Shown: positions 1-9,135 of the stretch, in pieces
Layout: the number at the start of each line of letters is the position of its first letter
Numbering within the stretch: the first letter of the stretch is position 1
Source of the DNA: CAVRUH01 sp963822595
GTDB taxonomy: Bacteria > Chlamydiota > Chlamydiia > Chlamydiales > Waddliaceae
NCBI GenBank assembly: GCA_963822595.1
Contig: CAWGIG010000002.1
Coordinates: 245,212-309,211 of the forward strand
DNA length: 64,000 nucleotides
Direction of reading: 5' to 3'
Translations under genes and position numbers: made by a program
The notes under the pieces: generated by a model
Told to the model about the DNA's origin: nothing
Databases searched by the model: none
Seen by the model: the letters and a program-made list of their open reading frames with translations, nothing else

Positions 1-748
1 TGAGTGGTTCCCAATGGGAAATCGCATAGAAGAAATCCCTGCCAATCTCACGTAAACATAACCAAGATTCCCAAAAAATACTTGTGGATTCATCTAAAAT
101 ACGTTTTTCTCCTTCACCCTCGATGAACCCTCTATGATACCAGTCGACAAATGTGTAGTTGTGAGAATGTTCGACAATCGAATCAGGGACGAACATAAAT
201 CTTGCTCCTTTATCTTGGCACCTTTTACGCCAATCCATGTCTTCAGAATAGCCAACATCGCTGAATTTTGTTTTTTCCCAGAGCGAACGTTTAAAAGCAC
301 ACGCTACCGCTGAAAAAAAGTAGGGTTGTTTATCAATGACATTCTGGGAATAGGCCCTGTCCATATCAAATTTGACGATGAAATGAGCATCTTTACGTGG
401 AATCTGTTTGCTCATTGTCGCATCGGCTTCCCCATTGACAATCGGAAAAACAAGTTTTTCGAGCCAATCCTTTGTTTGGGGGATAGCATCGCCATTTAAC
501 AAAACGATAATAGGTTCTTTGGCCATAGCGATCATCCGGTTTAATACCGGGCCGGGGACGTATTCTTCGGGTTTGATTTCGACAACATGAGGATTGGATT
601 GACGGATGATTTCAAGGGAGCCATCGGTAGATCCTGAATCGATATTATAGAGTGTAAAATTTTTGACAGTTTGTTCAGATAGGGCTTTTAATGAATTGTC
701 AAGATAGGGGCGCTCGTTTTTTGAACGCATGATGATAGCGTAGTCCAT
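1..748 (-). CDS. Family 2 glycosyltransferase (3' end outside window)
   Basis: The frame is open from an ATG at 748 to the window edge, so the C-terminus is missing. The start reads MDYAIIMRSKNERPYL, followed by a typical GT-A nucleotide-sugar fold: a NIDSGSTDGSLEII stretch near residue 35, VPGPVLNRMIAMA near 65 and LLNGDA (the DxD-like site) near 85. Further on, YSEDMDWRKRC resembles the catalytic ED region of rhamnosyltransferase-like GT2 enzymes. The ATG overlaps the TAA of the upstream gene (TAATG), indicating translational coupling in a minus-strand glycan operon. The exact sugar cannot be told from sequence. Confidence 0.85.
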   Translation of the reverse strand, partial: MDYAIIMRSKNERPYLDNSLKALSEQTVKNFTLYNIDSGSTDGSLEIIRQSNPHVVEIKPEEYVPGPVLNRMIAMAKEPIIVLLNGDAIPQTKDWLEKLVFPIVNGEADATMSKQIPRKDAHFIVKFDMDRAYSQNVIDKQPYFFSAVACAFKRSLWEKTKFSDVGYSEDMDWRKRCQDKGARFMFVPDSIVEHSHNYTFVDWYHRGFIEGEGEKRILDESTSIFWESWLCLREIGRDFFYAISHWEPL

Positions 749-1719
749 TAGGGTGATTGTCCGTTATTATTGGATTCAAAAATATCTGCGACAATATACA
801 GAGGACGCCCTTTGGCTTCGATATAGAGGCGTCCGAGATACTCTCCGATGAGTCCTATAGAGATCAATTGAACACCGCCAAAGAAAACGATGACGATCAT
901 CAGGGATGCATATCCTGGGACTTCAACCCCTTGAATCAATGTGCGAATTAATAAAAAGAGAGCAGACATGAAACCGACAATCGAAATAAAGGCGCCTCCT
1001 AAGCTTGCGATACGCAAAGGTGAAATAGTAAAGCTCGTTATTCCGTCGATGGCGAAATTCCAAAGCTTGAAATAGTTCCACTTTGAATTTCCGGCGGCAC
1101 GGGCATCCCGTACAAATTCGATCCCTATTTGGCGAAAACCCACCCAGGAGAATAAGCCCTTCATAAAACGATTGCGTTCAGGTAATTTGAGCAGGGCATC
1201 CACGACACGACGGTCCATTAATCTGAAGTCACCGACATCGTGTGGAATGTTTACGCTTGTGATTGAGTTAAACAGCTTGTAGAAAGCTCTTGCACTCGAT
1301 CGTTTGAAAAACGTATCCGAACTACGGCAGGCGCGGACGCCATAAACGACATCGTATCCTTCGTTCCATTTCGTGATAAAATCGACGATCAACGCAGGGG
1401 GGTCTTGGAGGTCAGCGTCAATTACAATGACGGCATCGCCACGAGCCTCTGTTAGACCCGCTGTCATTGCAGCTTCCTTGCCGAAATTTCGCGCTAAATT
1501 GATGATCCGCATATTTCTGCCCGATGTCATTTTTCCGTAGAGTAATTCCAGAGTACTATCGGTACTGCCATCATTAATGCAGATATATTCAAAAGAGTTT
1601 TTGATACCCGCAGTAACCTGGTCTAGCTCTTCGAAGAATTTTGCAATCACTTTTTCTTCATTGTAAAATGCAACGACTATGGAAATGAGTCCTTTGCTTG
1701 ATCTTAATTTTTCATTCAT
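748..1719 (-). CDS. GtrB/DPM1-like polyprenyl-phosphate glycosyltransferase
   Basis: A 323-aa GT2 enzyme of the bactoprenol-glucosyltransferase type. It would transfer a sugar from a nucleotide donor to polyprenyl phosphate on the cytoplasmic face. VVAFYNEE lies near residue 15, CINDGSTDST near 47 and the metal/donor motif DADLQDPP at 101-108. Two C-terminal hydrophobic helices (about 235-262 and 270-295) match the family layout, as does the length. It is coupled to the downstream GT2 by a one-base TAATG overlap and follows the GT39-like gene by four bases. The inference is that its lipid-linked sugar feeds that membrane enzyme. The sugar identity is unknown. Confidence 0.88.
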   Translation of the reverse strand: MNEKLRSSKGLISIVVAFYNEEKVIAKFFEELDQVTAGIKNSFEYICINDGSTDSTLELLYGKMTSGRNMRIINLARNFGKEAAMTAGLTEARGDAVIVIDADLQDPPALIVDFITKWNEGYDVVYGVRACRSSDTFFKRSSARAFYKLFNSITSVNIPHDVGDFRLMDRRVVDALLKLPERNRFMKGLFSWVGFRQIGIEFVRDARAAGNSKWNYFKLWNFAIDGITSFTISPLRIASLGGAFISIVGFMSALFLLIRTLIQGVEVPGYASLMIVIVFFGGVQLISIGLIGEYLGRLYIEAKGRPLYIVADIFESNNNGQSP

Positions 1720-1723
1720 AGTT

Positions 1724-3235
1724 TTAATCTAAGTAATAAATTTGATATCTTTTGTCCTTATCATCTTTTATCTCATACATTTTTTTAAGTCCATCAATAC
1801 TCGATCCTAGGTAGGGAATTAATTCAGGATTTCCCTTTTCGATAAAAGGTTCATAAAGAATTAGCCAATGGGCATTTTTTTCTTGAAGAAATTTTATAAT
1901 CTCCTTGGGGTCATTTGTCCAAATGCGTGGAATCGTTTGCCGTTCGGATAAGAATCCAGTGGAAGAGATATATCCGTATCCGTCGCCTACAATAACCTCG
2001 TCGGATTTAACATGTTTTTTGACCCATTCCGCTAGATTTTTTTGAATGGAATTGTCTTTTTCTAGGTGATGTCCTAGCCAAAGGGTTGTCAGAATATTCA
2101 TGATCAAAATAGATGCTATAATCAAAAGATAAATTATTTTGGATGTTTTTGGATCTATTTTGGTTTCTAGGAATTTGTAGAAAGCAAAAAGACCCGCTGA
2201 ACCAAAAATAGTAATGGGAATCAGAGTCATCAAGAAATGTCTAGGTTCAACCTGGATTAACGGATAAAATAGGACAGGAAAAATGAGCATTAAGAGGAGT
2301 GGGAATTGATCGCCTATAGTTTTTCCTGATTTTCTTGGAAAGACGAGCAATACAAAAGCAAAAAGAAAGAGTGGCGACAGCAAAATCCCCGGCATCTTTT
2401 CCAAACTATACAGGATGTTTCTTGGATAACGTTTAGCTAAAGTGGTGATTACCTCTGAAATGGTAACGGGTGTTTGAGCAATATCTTTGTTGCTATAGAC
2501 TTCTTGAACGGATTTTTCAAAATCTAGCTGTTCAGAATATTTTTTGAACGGAACCGAAGCTTTTTGAAACAGTCCCGGTTCCCCGATAGTTTGTTCGCAG
2601 AGAAGGACATAAAACGAAAGAACTACAATAAATCCGATTAAAGCAAGGATTGGAGAGGGATTAAACTTGCGAGATTTCATCAGTGGCAGAGGCAAAGTCA
2701 GTAAAAAAAAGAGAATGCCTTCATTACGAACGCAGGCATAAACACCAAAGGCCGCACCCCAGGCAAATGCTGCATACAAATATTTGGGCTCTTGGATTAC
2801 TTTAATCAAAAAAGCAACGCCTGTCGTTAGAGCAAAAATATAGAACATTTCCGAGTAGCCATTTGTTGAATAGGAAATGAGCCTGGGATGAAGAGCGCAA
2901 AAAAGGCCTACAAGCCACCCTACTTCGGGACCATAAAATTTTCGAGATATCCACAAAACCGGGAGGATGAGGAATACTCCGGGAATAAAAGTAGAAAGTA
3001 TAGTGGCTGGAATTTGCGAGAAACCCAAAGTGTAAAAGATGGATTCCCAATAACAGAATAAGTTCACCCAAAAGGTGTCGATTTGGTCGAATTGCCCTTT
3101 TGAAAGCTCCGAAGCTATTAATGAGTAATTGATGGCATCGCCATAAATCGCCGTCGTGAGCAAGAGAAAACAGGCTCTACAAAATATGGAAAGGAGTACC
3201 AGTATTGAGGCTTGTTTAATAAGGTTATTTTGCAT
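1724..3235 (-). CDS. GT39/PMT_2-like polytopic glycosyltransferase
   Basis: A 503-aa protein with about ten or more hydrophobic segments and a soluble C-terminal tail of about 110 residues. The layout matches ArnT/PMT_2-type enzymes, which take sugar from a polyprenyl-phosphate carrier outside the inner membrane. A conserved-looking acidic residue sits in the first loop (IYGDAINYSL, about residue 30). An EPRHF segment in the later part resembles the family's Arg-His loop. It is the first gene of the three-gene minus-strand set, four bases upstream of the GtrB-like gene, which would supply its lipid donor. The acceptor is unknown. The PMT_2 call rests on topology and these motifs. Confidence 0.72.
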   Translation of the reverse strand: MQNNLIKQASILVLLSIFCRACFLLLTTAIYGDAINYSLIASELSKGQFDQIDTFWVNLFCYWESIFYTLGFSQIPATILSTFIPGVFLILPVLWISRKFYGPEVGWLVGLFCALHPRLISYSTNGYSEMFYIFALTTGVAFLIKVIQEPKYLYAAFAWGAAFGVYACVRNEGILFFLLTLPLPLMKSRKFNPSPILALIGFIVVLSFYVLLCEQTIGEPGLFQKASVPFKKYSEQLDFEKSVQEVYSNKDIAQTPVTISEVITTLAKRYPRNILYSLEKMPGILLSPLFLFAFVLLVFPRKSGKTIGDQFPLLLMLIFPVLFYPLIQVEPRHFLMTLIPITIFGSAGLFAFYKFLETKIDPKTSKIIYLLIIASILIMNILTTLWLGHHLEKDNSIQKNLAEWVKKHVKSDEVIVGDGYGYISSTGFLSERQTIPRIWTNDPKEIIKFLQEKNAHWLILYEPFIEKGNPELIPYLGSSIDGLKKMYEIKDDKDKRYQIYYLD

Positions 3236-3307
3236 TGATAAAGCGATTCACTCCAAATCAATTATTGATATATTTACTTTATTATTTAAAAAAAGTATAC
3301 ACAAAAC

Positions 3308-4460
3308 ATGAACGGTAAACCAAAGATTCTCTTTGTTCACAATAAATTCGGCCATTATGGGGGCGCTGAGCAATATATTCTCGAAACAGCTTCCGCCCTT
3401 GGAGCTCTTTTTTGATCTATCCTTTTGCTATGAAGAGCGAACCGGACACAATGAAAAACAGTACGAAGAGCTTTTTTCAACCATAGGCACCGAAATAAGT
3501 CAGTTTCAGCCTGACCTTATATTCGTGAACAAATGTTTGTCCCCATCAAAATGGCAGGAAATTCTGAAAATAGGGGTTCCTGTCGTCCACATGGTTCATG
3601 ATCATGAAGGGTATTGTCTCCGGGGGAGTAAAACCTTTCCACTCTCACAAAAAGCTTGCCCCTATAAGGCAGGGTTGTGTTGTTTTTTTCCAGGATTAGC
3701 CTTTCTGAAAAGCGATGAAAAGGGACAGCTAAGGTTGAATTGGCCAAAACCTTGCGAAAAAAAACAACTCATCCATCTTGATCAAAAAAGCGATTTATTT
3801 CTGGTAGCTTCCAATTACATGAAGAAGACCCTTGAAATTCAGGGATTTGAATCTGAAAAAATCAAGGTGCTATTCGGCGTCCCGGAAGCAAAAGTGGGGC
3901 GTTCCCATTTCTCCGATAAAAATATTTTGGTTTACATAGGGCAAATCATCCGGGGAAAAGGATTGTATCCTTTGATTGAATCGTTAGCTCAGGTTCCAGT
4001 GCCCTTCAGGTTAGATGTATTTGGGACAGGCTCGGACGAAGAGAGGTGCCGTAGATTGGCAAATGAACTTGGTTTACATGAATCTATCCACTTTCATGGT
4101 TTTACGTCTAGGGAGGTCATGCAGGGGGTTCTTCAGGAAGCTACTCTAGGTGTCGTTCCTTCCGTATGGGCCGAGCCCTTTGGAAAGGTTGGCGTCGAAA
4201 TCATGCAGCAAGGCTTGCCGGTAGTCGCATTCGATAATGGGGGAATAAGCGACTGGCTGCAGGATGGTATTAATGGCTATTTAGTTCAGCCAATTGATAC
4301 TCTAGGGTTTGCTCAAAAAATCACCAAACTATTAACAGACAAAACTCTTGCTAAAGAACTCGGCCAACAGGCAAAAGTAACTTCAGAGCAGTTGTATGAT
4401 TTTGACAGGTATATTCAAGAATTAGTCGGAATCTTTAACGAGTTAATAGGAAAGAAATGA
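3308..4460 (+). pseudogene. GT4 glycosyltransferase with single-base frameshift
   Basis: The true N-terminus starts at ATG 3308 and reads PKILFVHNKFGHYGGAEQYI, a classic GT4 start. It then hits TGA at 3413-3415 after a run of six T (3408-3413). The rest continues one base over from 3414 to 4460 with VHMVHDHEG, a GxGSDEERC stretch and the GT4 signature EPFGKVGVE. Removing one T restores a continuous protein of about 383 aa reading GALFDLSFCYEE across the join. It lies divergently from the GT39-like gene and overlaps the next GT4 gene by ATGA. Three readings are possible: a genuine disruption, slippage-dependent expression, or a sequencing error in the homopolymer. A downstream ATG at 3333 gives an implausible N-terminus. 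Confidence 0.85.
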
Positions 4461-5560
4461 GAATAGGCATATCAGGATTCGTCTACCAGCAGGGAAGATC
4501 CGGAATCGGCGTTTATTTAGCTTCACTCATTCAAGCACTGCAAGAAGTTGATGACGAAAACGAGTATTATATTCATCTCTCAGAAAATGAGGCGAAAGAA
4601 ATTCGTCTTCAGGGCCATAATTTCTCCTCCGTAGTTTCTTCAAATTTTTTTGAAAATCCGATTGCAAATATTCTCTGGCAGAATGTGGTTGCTCCTATGC
4701 AAGCAAAACAGCGAGAATATGATATTTTTCACGTCCCAACCATCCGGCGAACCCCTTGGATCAAATCTTGCCCTGTGGTTACAACTGTCCATGATTTAGC
4801 TCCTTTTGTATTGAGAAACAAATATGGTTATTTGAGAGATTTTTATCACCAGCAGGTCGTGTCGCGATTTATCCATAATAGCGATCACGTCATCACTGTG
4901 AGCCAACACACAAAAAATGATCTGATGAAATTTCTTGATTATCCGGAAAATAAAATATCGGTAATTTATCCAGGCGTGAATCATGAAATTTTTAAATTTA
5001 AAAATCTGGAAAAGAAAAGCCCTCCCAACATTGTTTATGTTTCTCGTATTGAACATCCCGGAAAAAATCACATTCGCCTGATAGAAGGTTTTGAAACTTT
5101 CAAGAAAGCTACCGGACTCCCTCACCATTTGATCTTTGCCGGCGCCGATTGGCATGGGGCGGATACTGTCAAAAGGCGCGCAGCAGCTTCAAACTATAGC
5201 GATCAAATCAAATTCCTCGGCTTTGTGAGTACCGAGGATATTGTTTCCCTTTATTCCTTATGCGATTTAATGGTTTATCCTTCCCTATACGAAGGATTCG
5301 GACTCCCTGTTATGGAAGCTATGGCTTGTGGAGCTCCAGTAATTTGTTCTAACAATTCGTCTCTCAAAGAAATCGCCCAAGGTAAAGCCCTTCTTTTTGA
5401 TCCGATGGATAGTTTTCAAATTTCTAAATTCCTCGAAGAAGGATTAAAAGATGATTTTCAACGGATCGCCAGAGAAAAAGGTCCATCGTATGCCTCACCC
5501 TTTTCTTGGGATGCCAATGCTCGAGGAGTCGTCCAAGTTTATTCTAAGGTATTATCATGA
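4457..5560 (+). CDS. GT4 glycosyltransferase
   Basis: A 367-aa retaining GT-B glycosyltransferase. The N-terminus, IGISGFVYQQGRSGIGVYL, holds the glycine-rich loop expected of GT4. VTTVHDLAPF sits near residue 112, NIVYVSRIEHPGKNH near 190, and the donor-binding signature YPSLYEGFGLPVMEAMACG near 275 with its E-x7-E pair. The length is typical of the family. It overlaps the upstream frameshifted GT4 gene and the downstream nucleotidyltransferase-like gene by ATGA on both sides, so the four genes from 3308 to 7817 form one coupled operon. It probably adds a hexose to a surface glycan; the substrate is not predictable. Confidence 0.92.
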   Translation: MRIGISGFVYQQGRSGIGVYLASLIQALQEVDDENEYYIHLSENEAKEIRLQGHNFSSVVSSNFFENPIANILWQNVVAPMQAKQREYDIFHVPTIRRTPWIKSCPVVTTVHDLAPFVLRNKYGYLRDFYHQQVVSRFIHNSDHVITVSQHTKNDLMKFLDYPENKISVIYPGVNHEIFKFKNLEKKSPPNIVYVSRIEHPGKNHIRLIEGFETFKKATGLPHHLIFAGADWHGADTVKRRAAASNYSDQIKFLGFVSTEDIVSLYSLCDLMVYPSLYEGFGLPVMEAMACGAPVICSNNSSLKEIAQGKALLFDPMDSFQISKFLEEGLKDDFQRIAREKGPSYASPFSWDANARGVVQVYSKVLS

Positions 5561-6675
5561 ATGAAAAATACACACTGCGAGGATCCGAAAAACTCAATGA
5601 GAGAATCTCGAAAGATTTAGATTTTATTGTAAAGAAGCTATACGAACTTCCCGAGAAAGATTTATGGGAAGGGGTGGTTCTCATGGGGGGATATGGAAGG
5701 GGAGAGGGGACACCCTTGGTTAAGAATGGAGACCTTTTTCCTTATAACGATTATGACATCATCGTGATATCACGTTCGATAAATCCTCTAAGGCGTCGAT
5801 GGATTCAAAAAAAGCTCTTCGTTCTGGAAAAGGAATTGGCAGAAACGATTCACGTTCCGGTTGACCTCTATTTGCATACCCCTGAAAGCTTAAAAGCAGC
5901 TGAACCCTCGCTCTTGAATTATGAGCTCTTGTATGGGCATAGGGTGCTTTCCGGATCGGAAAAAGTGATATCTTCGCAAATGCCGCAGTATAATTCATCA
6001 GATATTCCTTTAAGTGAAGGAACACGTTTATTGTTGAATCGGGGAACTTTGCTTCTTTACAATTTGCATCAACCTGAAAAGAAAAATCGTCTAAAATATA
6101 TCCTTAAGGCTCATTTAGCGATGGGTGATAGCCTATTATTAATTCTTGGAAGATATGATATTTTCTACCAACGAAAAAAAATGATCATGCACGATTTAAA
6201 CAATGATTTTGGATTAGACAATTTCGAATGGATTCGCAAGAAATATCTTAAAGCAGTAGAATTTAAAGAGTGGGGGGATGAAGCTGAATGGAAGTCAGAG
6301 GATCTAGACCTCCTTCTAAAAGAGACGATATACAATTTCATGTTCTATTTCTTTTGGTATGAGGGAAGACGCCTCAGAAGCCCTATTGAATCAATTCCTG
6401 ACTATGTAAAAGCGCTTGAAAAAGTTCCTGCAAAGCATTCAAAGTTAAAAAACATTTTTCTAAATGTGAAATATTTTGGATATCGATCTTTCTTACCTTG
6501 TTCAAAATGGCTTTTTATATATCCTAGAAACCGATTGTTTCCCGCGCTGCTGCTTTTATTAAAAATGGATGCTGATGGTAAACTTTCCCCGGAAGAAGAT
6601 AAAATCCTTTTACAGACATGTTCCGGAAAGGATCCGTTTTCTATATTTAAAAAACTGCGGGATAGATTTTCATGA
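5557..6675 (+). CDS. Nucleotidyltransferase-fold protein
   Basis: A 372-aa protein of unknown role. The N-terminal part carries a nucleotidyltransferase (pol-beta-like) signature: LMGGYGRGEG at residues 42-51 followed by the metal-binding pair in NDYDIIVISR (D65-x-D67). A PVDLYLH strand near 108 could supply the third acidic residue. The C-terminal half is helical and aromatic-rich with no motif I recognise. ATGA overlaps link it to the GT4 gene before and the phosphatase-superfamily gene after. A role in activating or transferring a phospho-group during glycan assembly is plausible but inferred from context only. Confidence 0.65.
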   Translation: MNEKYTLRGSEKLNERISKDLDFIVKKLYELPEKDLWEGVVLMGGYGRGEGTPLVKNGDLFPYNDYDIIVISRSINPLRRRWIQKKLFVLEKELAETIHVPVDLYLHTPESLKAAEPSLLNYELLYGHRVLSGSEKVISSQMPQYNSSDIPLSEGTRLLLNRGTLLLYNLHQPEKKNRLKYILKAHLAMGDSLLLILGRYDIFYQRKKMIMHDLNNDFGLDNFEWIRKKYLKAVEFKEWGDEAEWKSEDLDLLLKETIYNFMFYFFWYEGRRLRSPIESIPDYVKALEKVPAKHSKLKNIFLNVKYFGYRSFLPCSKWLFIYPRNRLFPALLLLLKMDADGKLSPEEDKILLQTCSGKDPFSIFKKLRDRFS

Positions 6676-7817
6676 AGAAAGACAAGATTTCTCTTTTTTT
6701 CTTTATTGATGCGTTTGGATGGGAGATTCTTAAGAGGCATCCATCGTTTCTAAAGAGGTTAGGAACGCATAGAAAAGAGCTAAAGACCATTTTGGGATAC
6801 TCCAGCGGATGTGACCCTTCGATAATTTCAGGAAAAGTGCCATCGGAGCACCTTCACTGGTCGGGTTTTTACTATTCCCCGGCTACAAGCCCGTTTAAAG
6901 TTTCATCATGGCTGAAATATTTTCCAAATTTTCTCATGCAAAATCATCGCGTGCGTCATTATATCAGTAAAATGATTAAGAACACTCAAGGGTTTACAGG
7001 CTATTTTCAGGTCTATCAAATACCCTTTGGGGTTTTACCCTATTTTGATTATGCCGAAAAAAAGAGAATCTGGACGAGTGGGGGATTGTTGCGCGGAAAG
7101 ACCATCTTTGATCATTTGAATGTGAAGGGCATCCCGCATTATGTCGGAGATCAGGATAGCGAGGATAAACAATTTACTGAAGTCATGAACCAAATTAAAA
7201 ATCGATCGATTCAGATGGCTTATCTCTTGTTTGGAAAGATGGATGCGGCGATGCATGCGCATGGGACGCATGATCCGAAGGTGAGGTATTTAGTGGAGCA
7301 TTATAATCGGGTTGTTTCTACGGTTATTGAGGAGGCTAAGAAGGTTTATTCGGAGGTGGATTTCTATGTATTTTCGGATCATGGGATGCATAATGTGACA
7401 GAAACAATTGATCTACAAAAGAAGATAACTGAAATAGGGCTTATTTATGGGAAAGATTATATTGCGATCTATGATTCGACCATGGCTCGATTTTGGTATT
7501 TGAATGAAAGGGCGGAGAAATTGATAAAGGAATGTTTAGGGAATGTGAAAGAGGGGAGGATTCTATCTGACCGGGAGTTGGAAGAGTTGGGGGTATTTTT
7601 TCCGGATGCGATGTATGGTCAAACGATTTTTCTTTTAAATTCCAATATATTGATAATTCCGAGTTTTATGGGTGCGAAGCAGATACCTGGGATGCATGGG
7701 TATCATCCTGATGATCCTGATTCATCGGCGATGATTATCAGCAATCGCGAGGATATTCATAGCATTGACCGCATCGAGCAAATCTATAAATTTCTATCCG
7801 AAGTAGGAAAGGGGTGA
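6672..7817 (+). CDS. Alkaline phosphatase superfamily phosphoesterase
   Basis: A 381-aa enzyme of the alkaline-phosphatase / type I phosphodiesterase fold. The metal ligands appear in the family order: an aspartate in FFIDAFGWE (D13), an active-site segment GYSSGCDPSIISGK at 42-55, GKMDAAMHAHG near 193, VFSDHGMHN near 236, and MHGYHPDD near 350. The nucleophile is not certain because the usual Thr position lies in the SSGCDPS stretch. There is no signal peptide, so a cytoplasmic role is expected. It is the last gene of the coupled operon, overlapping the nucleotidyltransferase-like gene by four bases. A phosphoglycan or nucleotide-sugar substrate is inference. Confidence 0.8.
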   Translation: MKKDKISLFFFIDAFGWEILKRHPSFLKRLGTHRKELKTILGYSSGCDPSIISGKVPSEHLHWSGFYYSPATSPFKVSSWLKYFPNFLMQNHRVRHYISKMIKNTQGFTGYFQVYQIPFGVLPYFDYAEKKRIWTSGGLLRGKTIFDHLNVKGIPHYVGDQDSEDKQFTEVMNQIKNRSIQMAYLLFGKMDAAMHAHGTHDPKVRYLVEHYNRVVSTVIEEAKKVYSEVDFYVFSDHGMHNVTETIDLQKKITEIGLIYGKDYIAIYDSTMARFWYLNERAEKLIKECLGNVKEGRILSDRELEELGVFFPDAMYGQTIFLLNSNILIIPSFMGAKQIPGMHGYHPDDPDSSAMIISNREDIHSIDRIEQIYKFLSEVGKG

Positions 7818-7820
7818 TTC

Positions 7821-7899
7821 CTCCGCGCCCCCGCGTTGAATAGGTTTGAATAGCGAGAAGGGTTCAACGCGGGGGCGCAGAGACGCGGGGGCGCGGAGA
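7821..7899. repeat. GC-rich stem-loop plus direct half-repeat between convergent genes
   Basis: Bases 7821-7840 and 7863-7882 are inverted repeats matching at about 19 of 20 positions (CTCCGCGCCCCCGCG arm). A further direct copy of the right arm follows at 7883-7899. The element is far more GC-rich than its surroundings and lies between the convergent ends of the phosphatase-superfamily and Gfo/Idh genes. It could act as a bidirectional terminator, but no clear T-run follows the stem. The rest of the gap to 8028 shows nothing recognisable. Confidence 0.6.
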
Positions 7900-8028
7900 A
7901 GAAATTGAATATCCTTTTAATTTTTCCCATTGTCAAAGAGTCAAAGTTTATGTCGCTTCTACCCATCGAATAAAAATCGTAGCCGCTAACAACGCCATCC
8001 ATGTGTCAGCTAAAAGAAATAAAAATTA

Positions 8029-9135
8029 TCAGGAAATCTGATTAGATCGCTTTGAAAGATTTTCATTTTCTTCCACTTGTTTATCCTTCGTAATAGGTTC
8101 TAAAATAGTCCAGACTTTGAGTCCATCTTTAAAAGAGGGATAATCTTTTTTATGATGATTAATGGCATCAACAAATGTAAGTAAGAATTGATTCGATGGC
8201 ACCCGAGGAACAAGAAGCTCTTGCCAATAAGGCTCCTCATGCAACCATAGAAAAATTTTGCCATTTAGATTTTTTATAGCACCCTTTTGACCAGAAATTT
8301 CAAAATGACAATACTCTTTATAGCCAGTGGCTAACCTCGATACTTGAACTTGCGCGAGTGCCCCACTAGCGAATTTCATCAGAAATCCACAGATATCTTC
8401 CGATGGGTTATCTTGAATTCCGAAGTAAGCCTCCTCCGATGTAAAATTAACAACATCTCCAAATAGCCATAAACACATATCAATCAAATGACTGCCTAAT
8501 TCTTTAATAACTCCACCCCCAGGATGATAACGCCAATCGGAAGCATCATTCCGCTGCTTACTCGGTGCATAATTAGCGTCAAACCACCCTCCCTGTGATA
8601 TTTGTCCAACGACATTATGCACATTACCTATAATCCCTGATCTCAATAGATCAAATATCAAAATCCACTCAGGGCAAGATCTAAAAGAATAGTTTATCAT
8701 TCCAATTAACGGAGTTTTGTTCAGCATTGTTTCAGCTTCTTTAGCTTCCGTCAAATTACTCGCCATTGGCTTTTCACAGAGCACATGTTTGTTATGCATC
8801 AATGAAGTTATTAAATAGGTAAAATGTGTTTCCGGCGGGGAGCAGATAAAAACTGCATCAATTTGGGGATCTTGCAATAATTTTTCAGCTGACATATAAG
8901 GGGTGCCCCCAAGAGCATTACATAGTTTTTGGGAGGCTACAGAATTGCAGTCATAAGCACCGATAAATTTCACACCATCTGTCGTTTTTATCGCAGGTAA
9001 GTATTTCCAAAATGCAACATTGCCAGCACCGATTATTCCAAAGTTTATTTTCTTAGAAATACTCTTTGGTGTGTTTTTTAAGCTTATTTCGAGAATTTTT
9101 CGCTTCAATCGATTGAAAAGAGTGTTTTTAATCAT
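8029..9135 (-). CDS. Gfo/Idh/MocA-family sugar oxidoreductase
   Basis: A 368-aa NAD(P)-dependent oxidoreductase. The Rossmann motif NFGIIGAGNVAFWKYLPAI lies at residues 31-49, the family EKP motif (VLCEKPMASN) near 117, and KELGSHLIDMCLWLFGD, carrying a catalytic His, near 205. The length is normal. Its ATG overlaps the TAA of the upstream DegT-type aminotransferase by one base. A Gfo/Idh dehydrogenase coupled to a DegT aminotransferase is the arrangement used to make 3-amino sugars (oxidation then transamination, as in WlbA/WlbC-type pairs). The specific sugar is inference. Confidence 0.88.
   Translation of the reverse strand: MIKNTLFNRLKRKILEISLKNTPKSISKKINFGIIGAGNVAFWKYLPAIKTTDGVKFIGAYDCNSVASQKLCNALGGTPYMSAEKLLQDPQIDAVFICSPPETHFTYLITSLMHNKHVLCEKPMASNLTEAKEAETMLNKTPLIGMINYSFRSCPEWILIFDLLRSGIIGNVHNVVGQISQGGWFDANYAPSKQRNDASDWRYHPGGGVIKELGSHLIDMCLWLFGDVVNFTSEEAYFGIQDNPSEDICGFLMKFASGALAQVQVSRLATGYKEYCHFEISGQKGAIKNLNGKIFLWLHEEPYWQELLVPRVPSNQFLLTFVDAINHHKKDYPSFKDGLKVWTILEPITKDKQVEENENLSKRSNQIS

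Noticed and set aside
3333..4460. GT4 gene starting at ATG 3333
   Set aside because: This start gives a non-GT4 N-terminus, while the out-of-frame ATG at 3308 encodes a textbook GT4 start that joins after a one-base shift.
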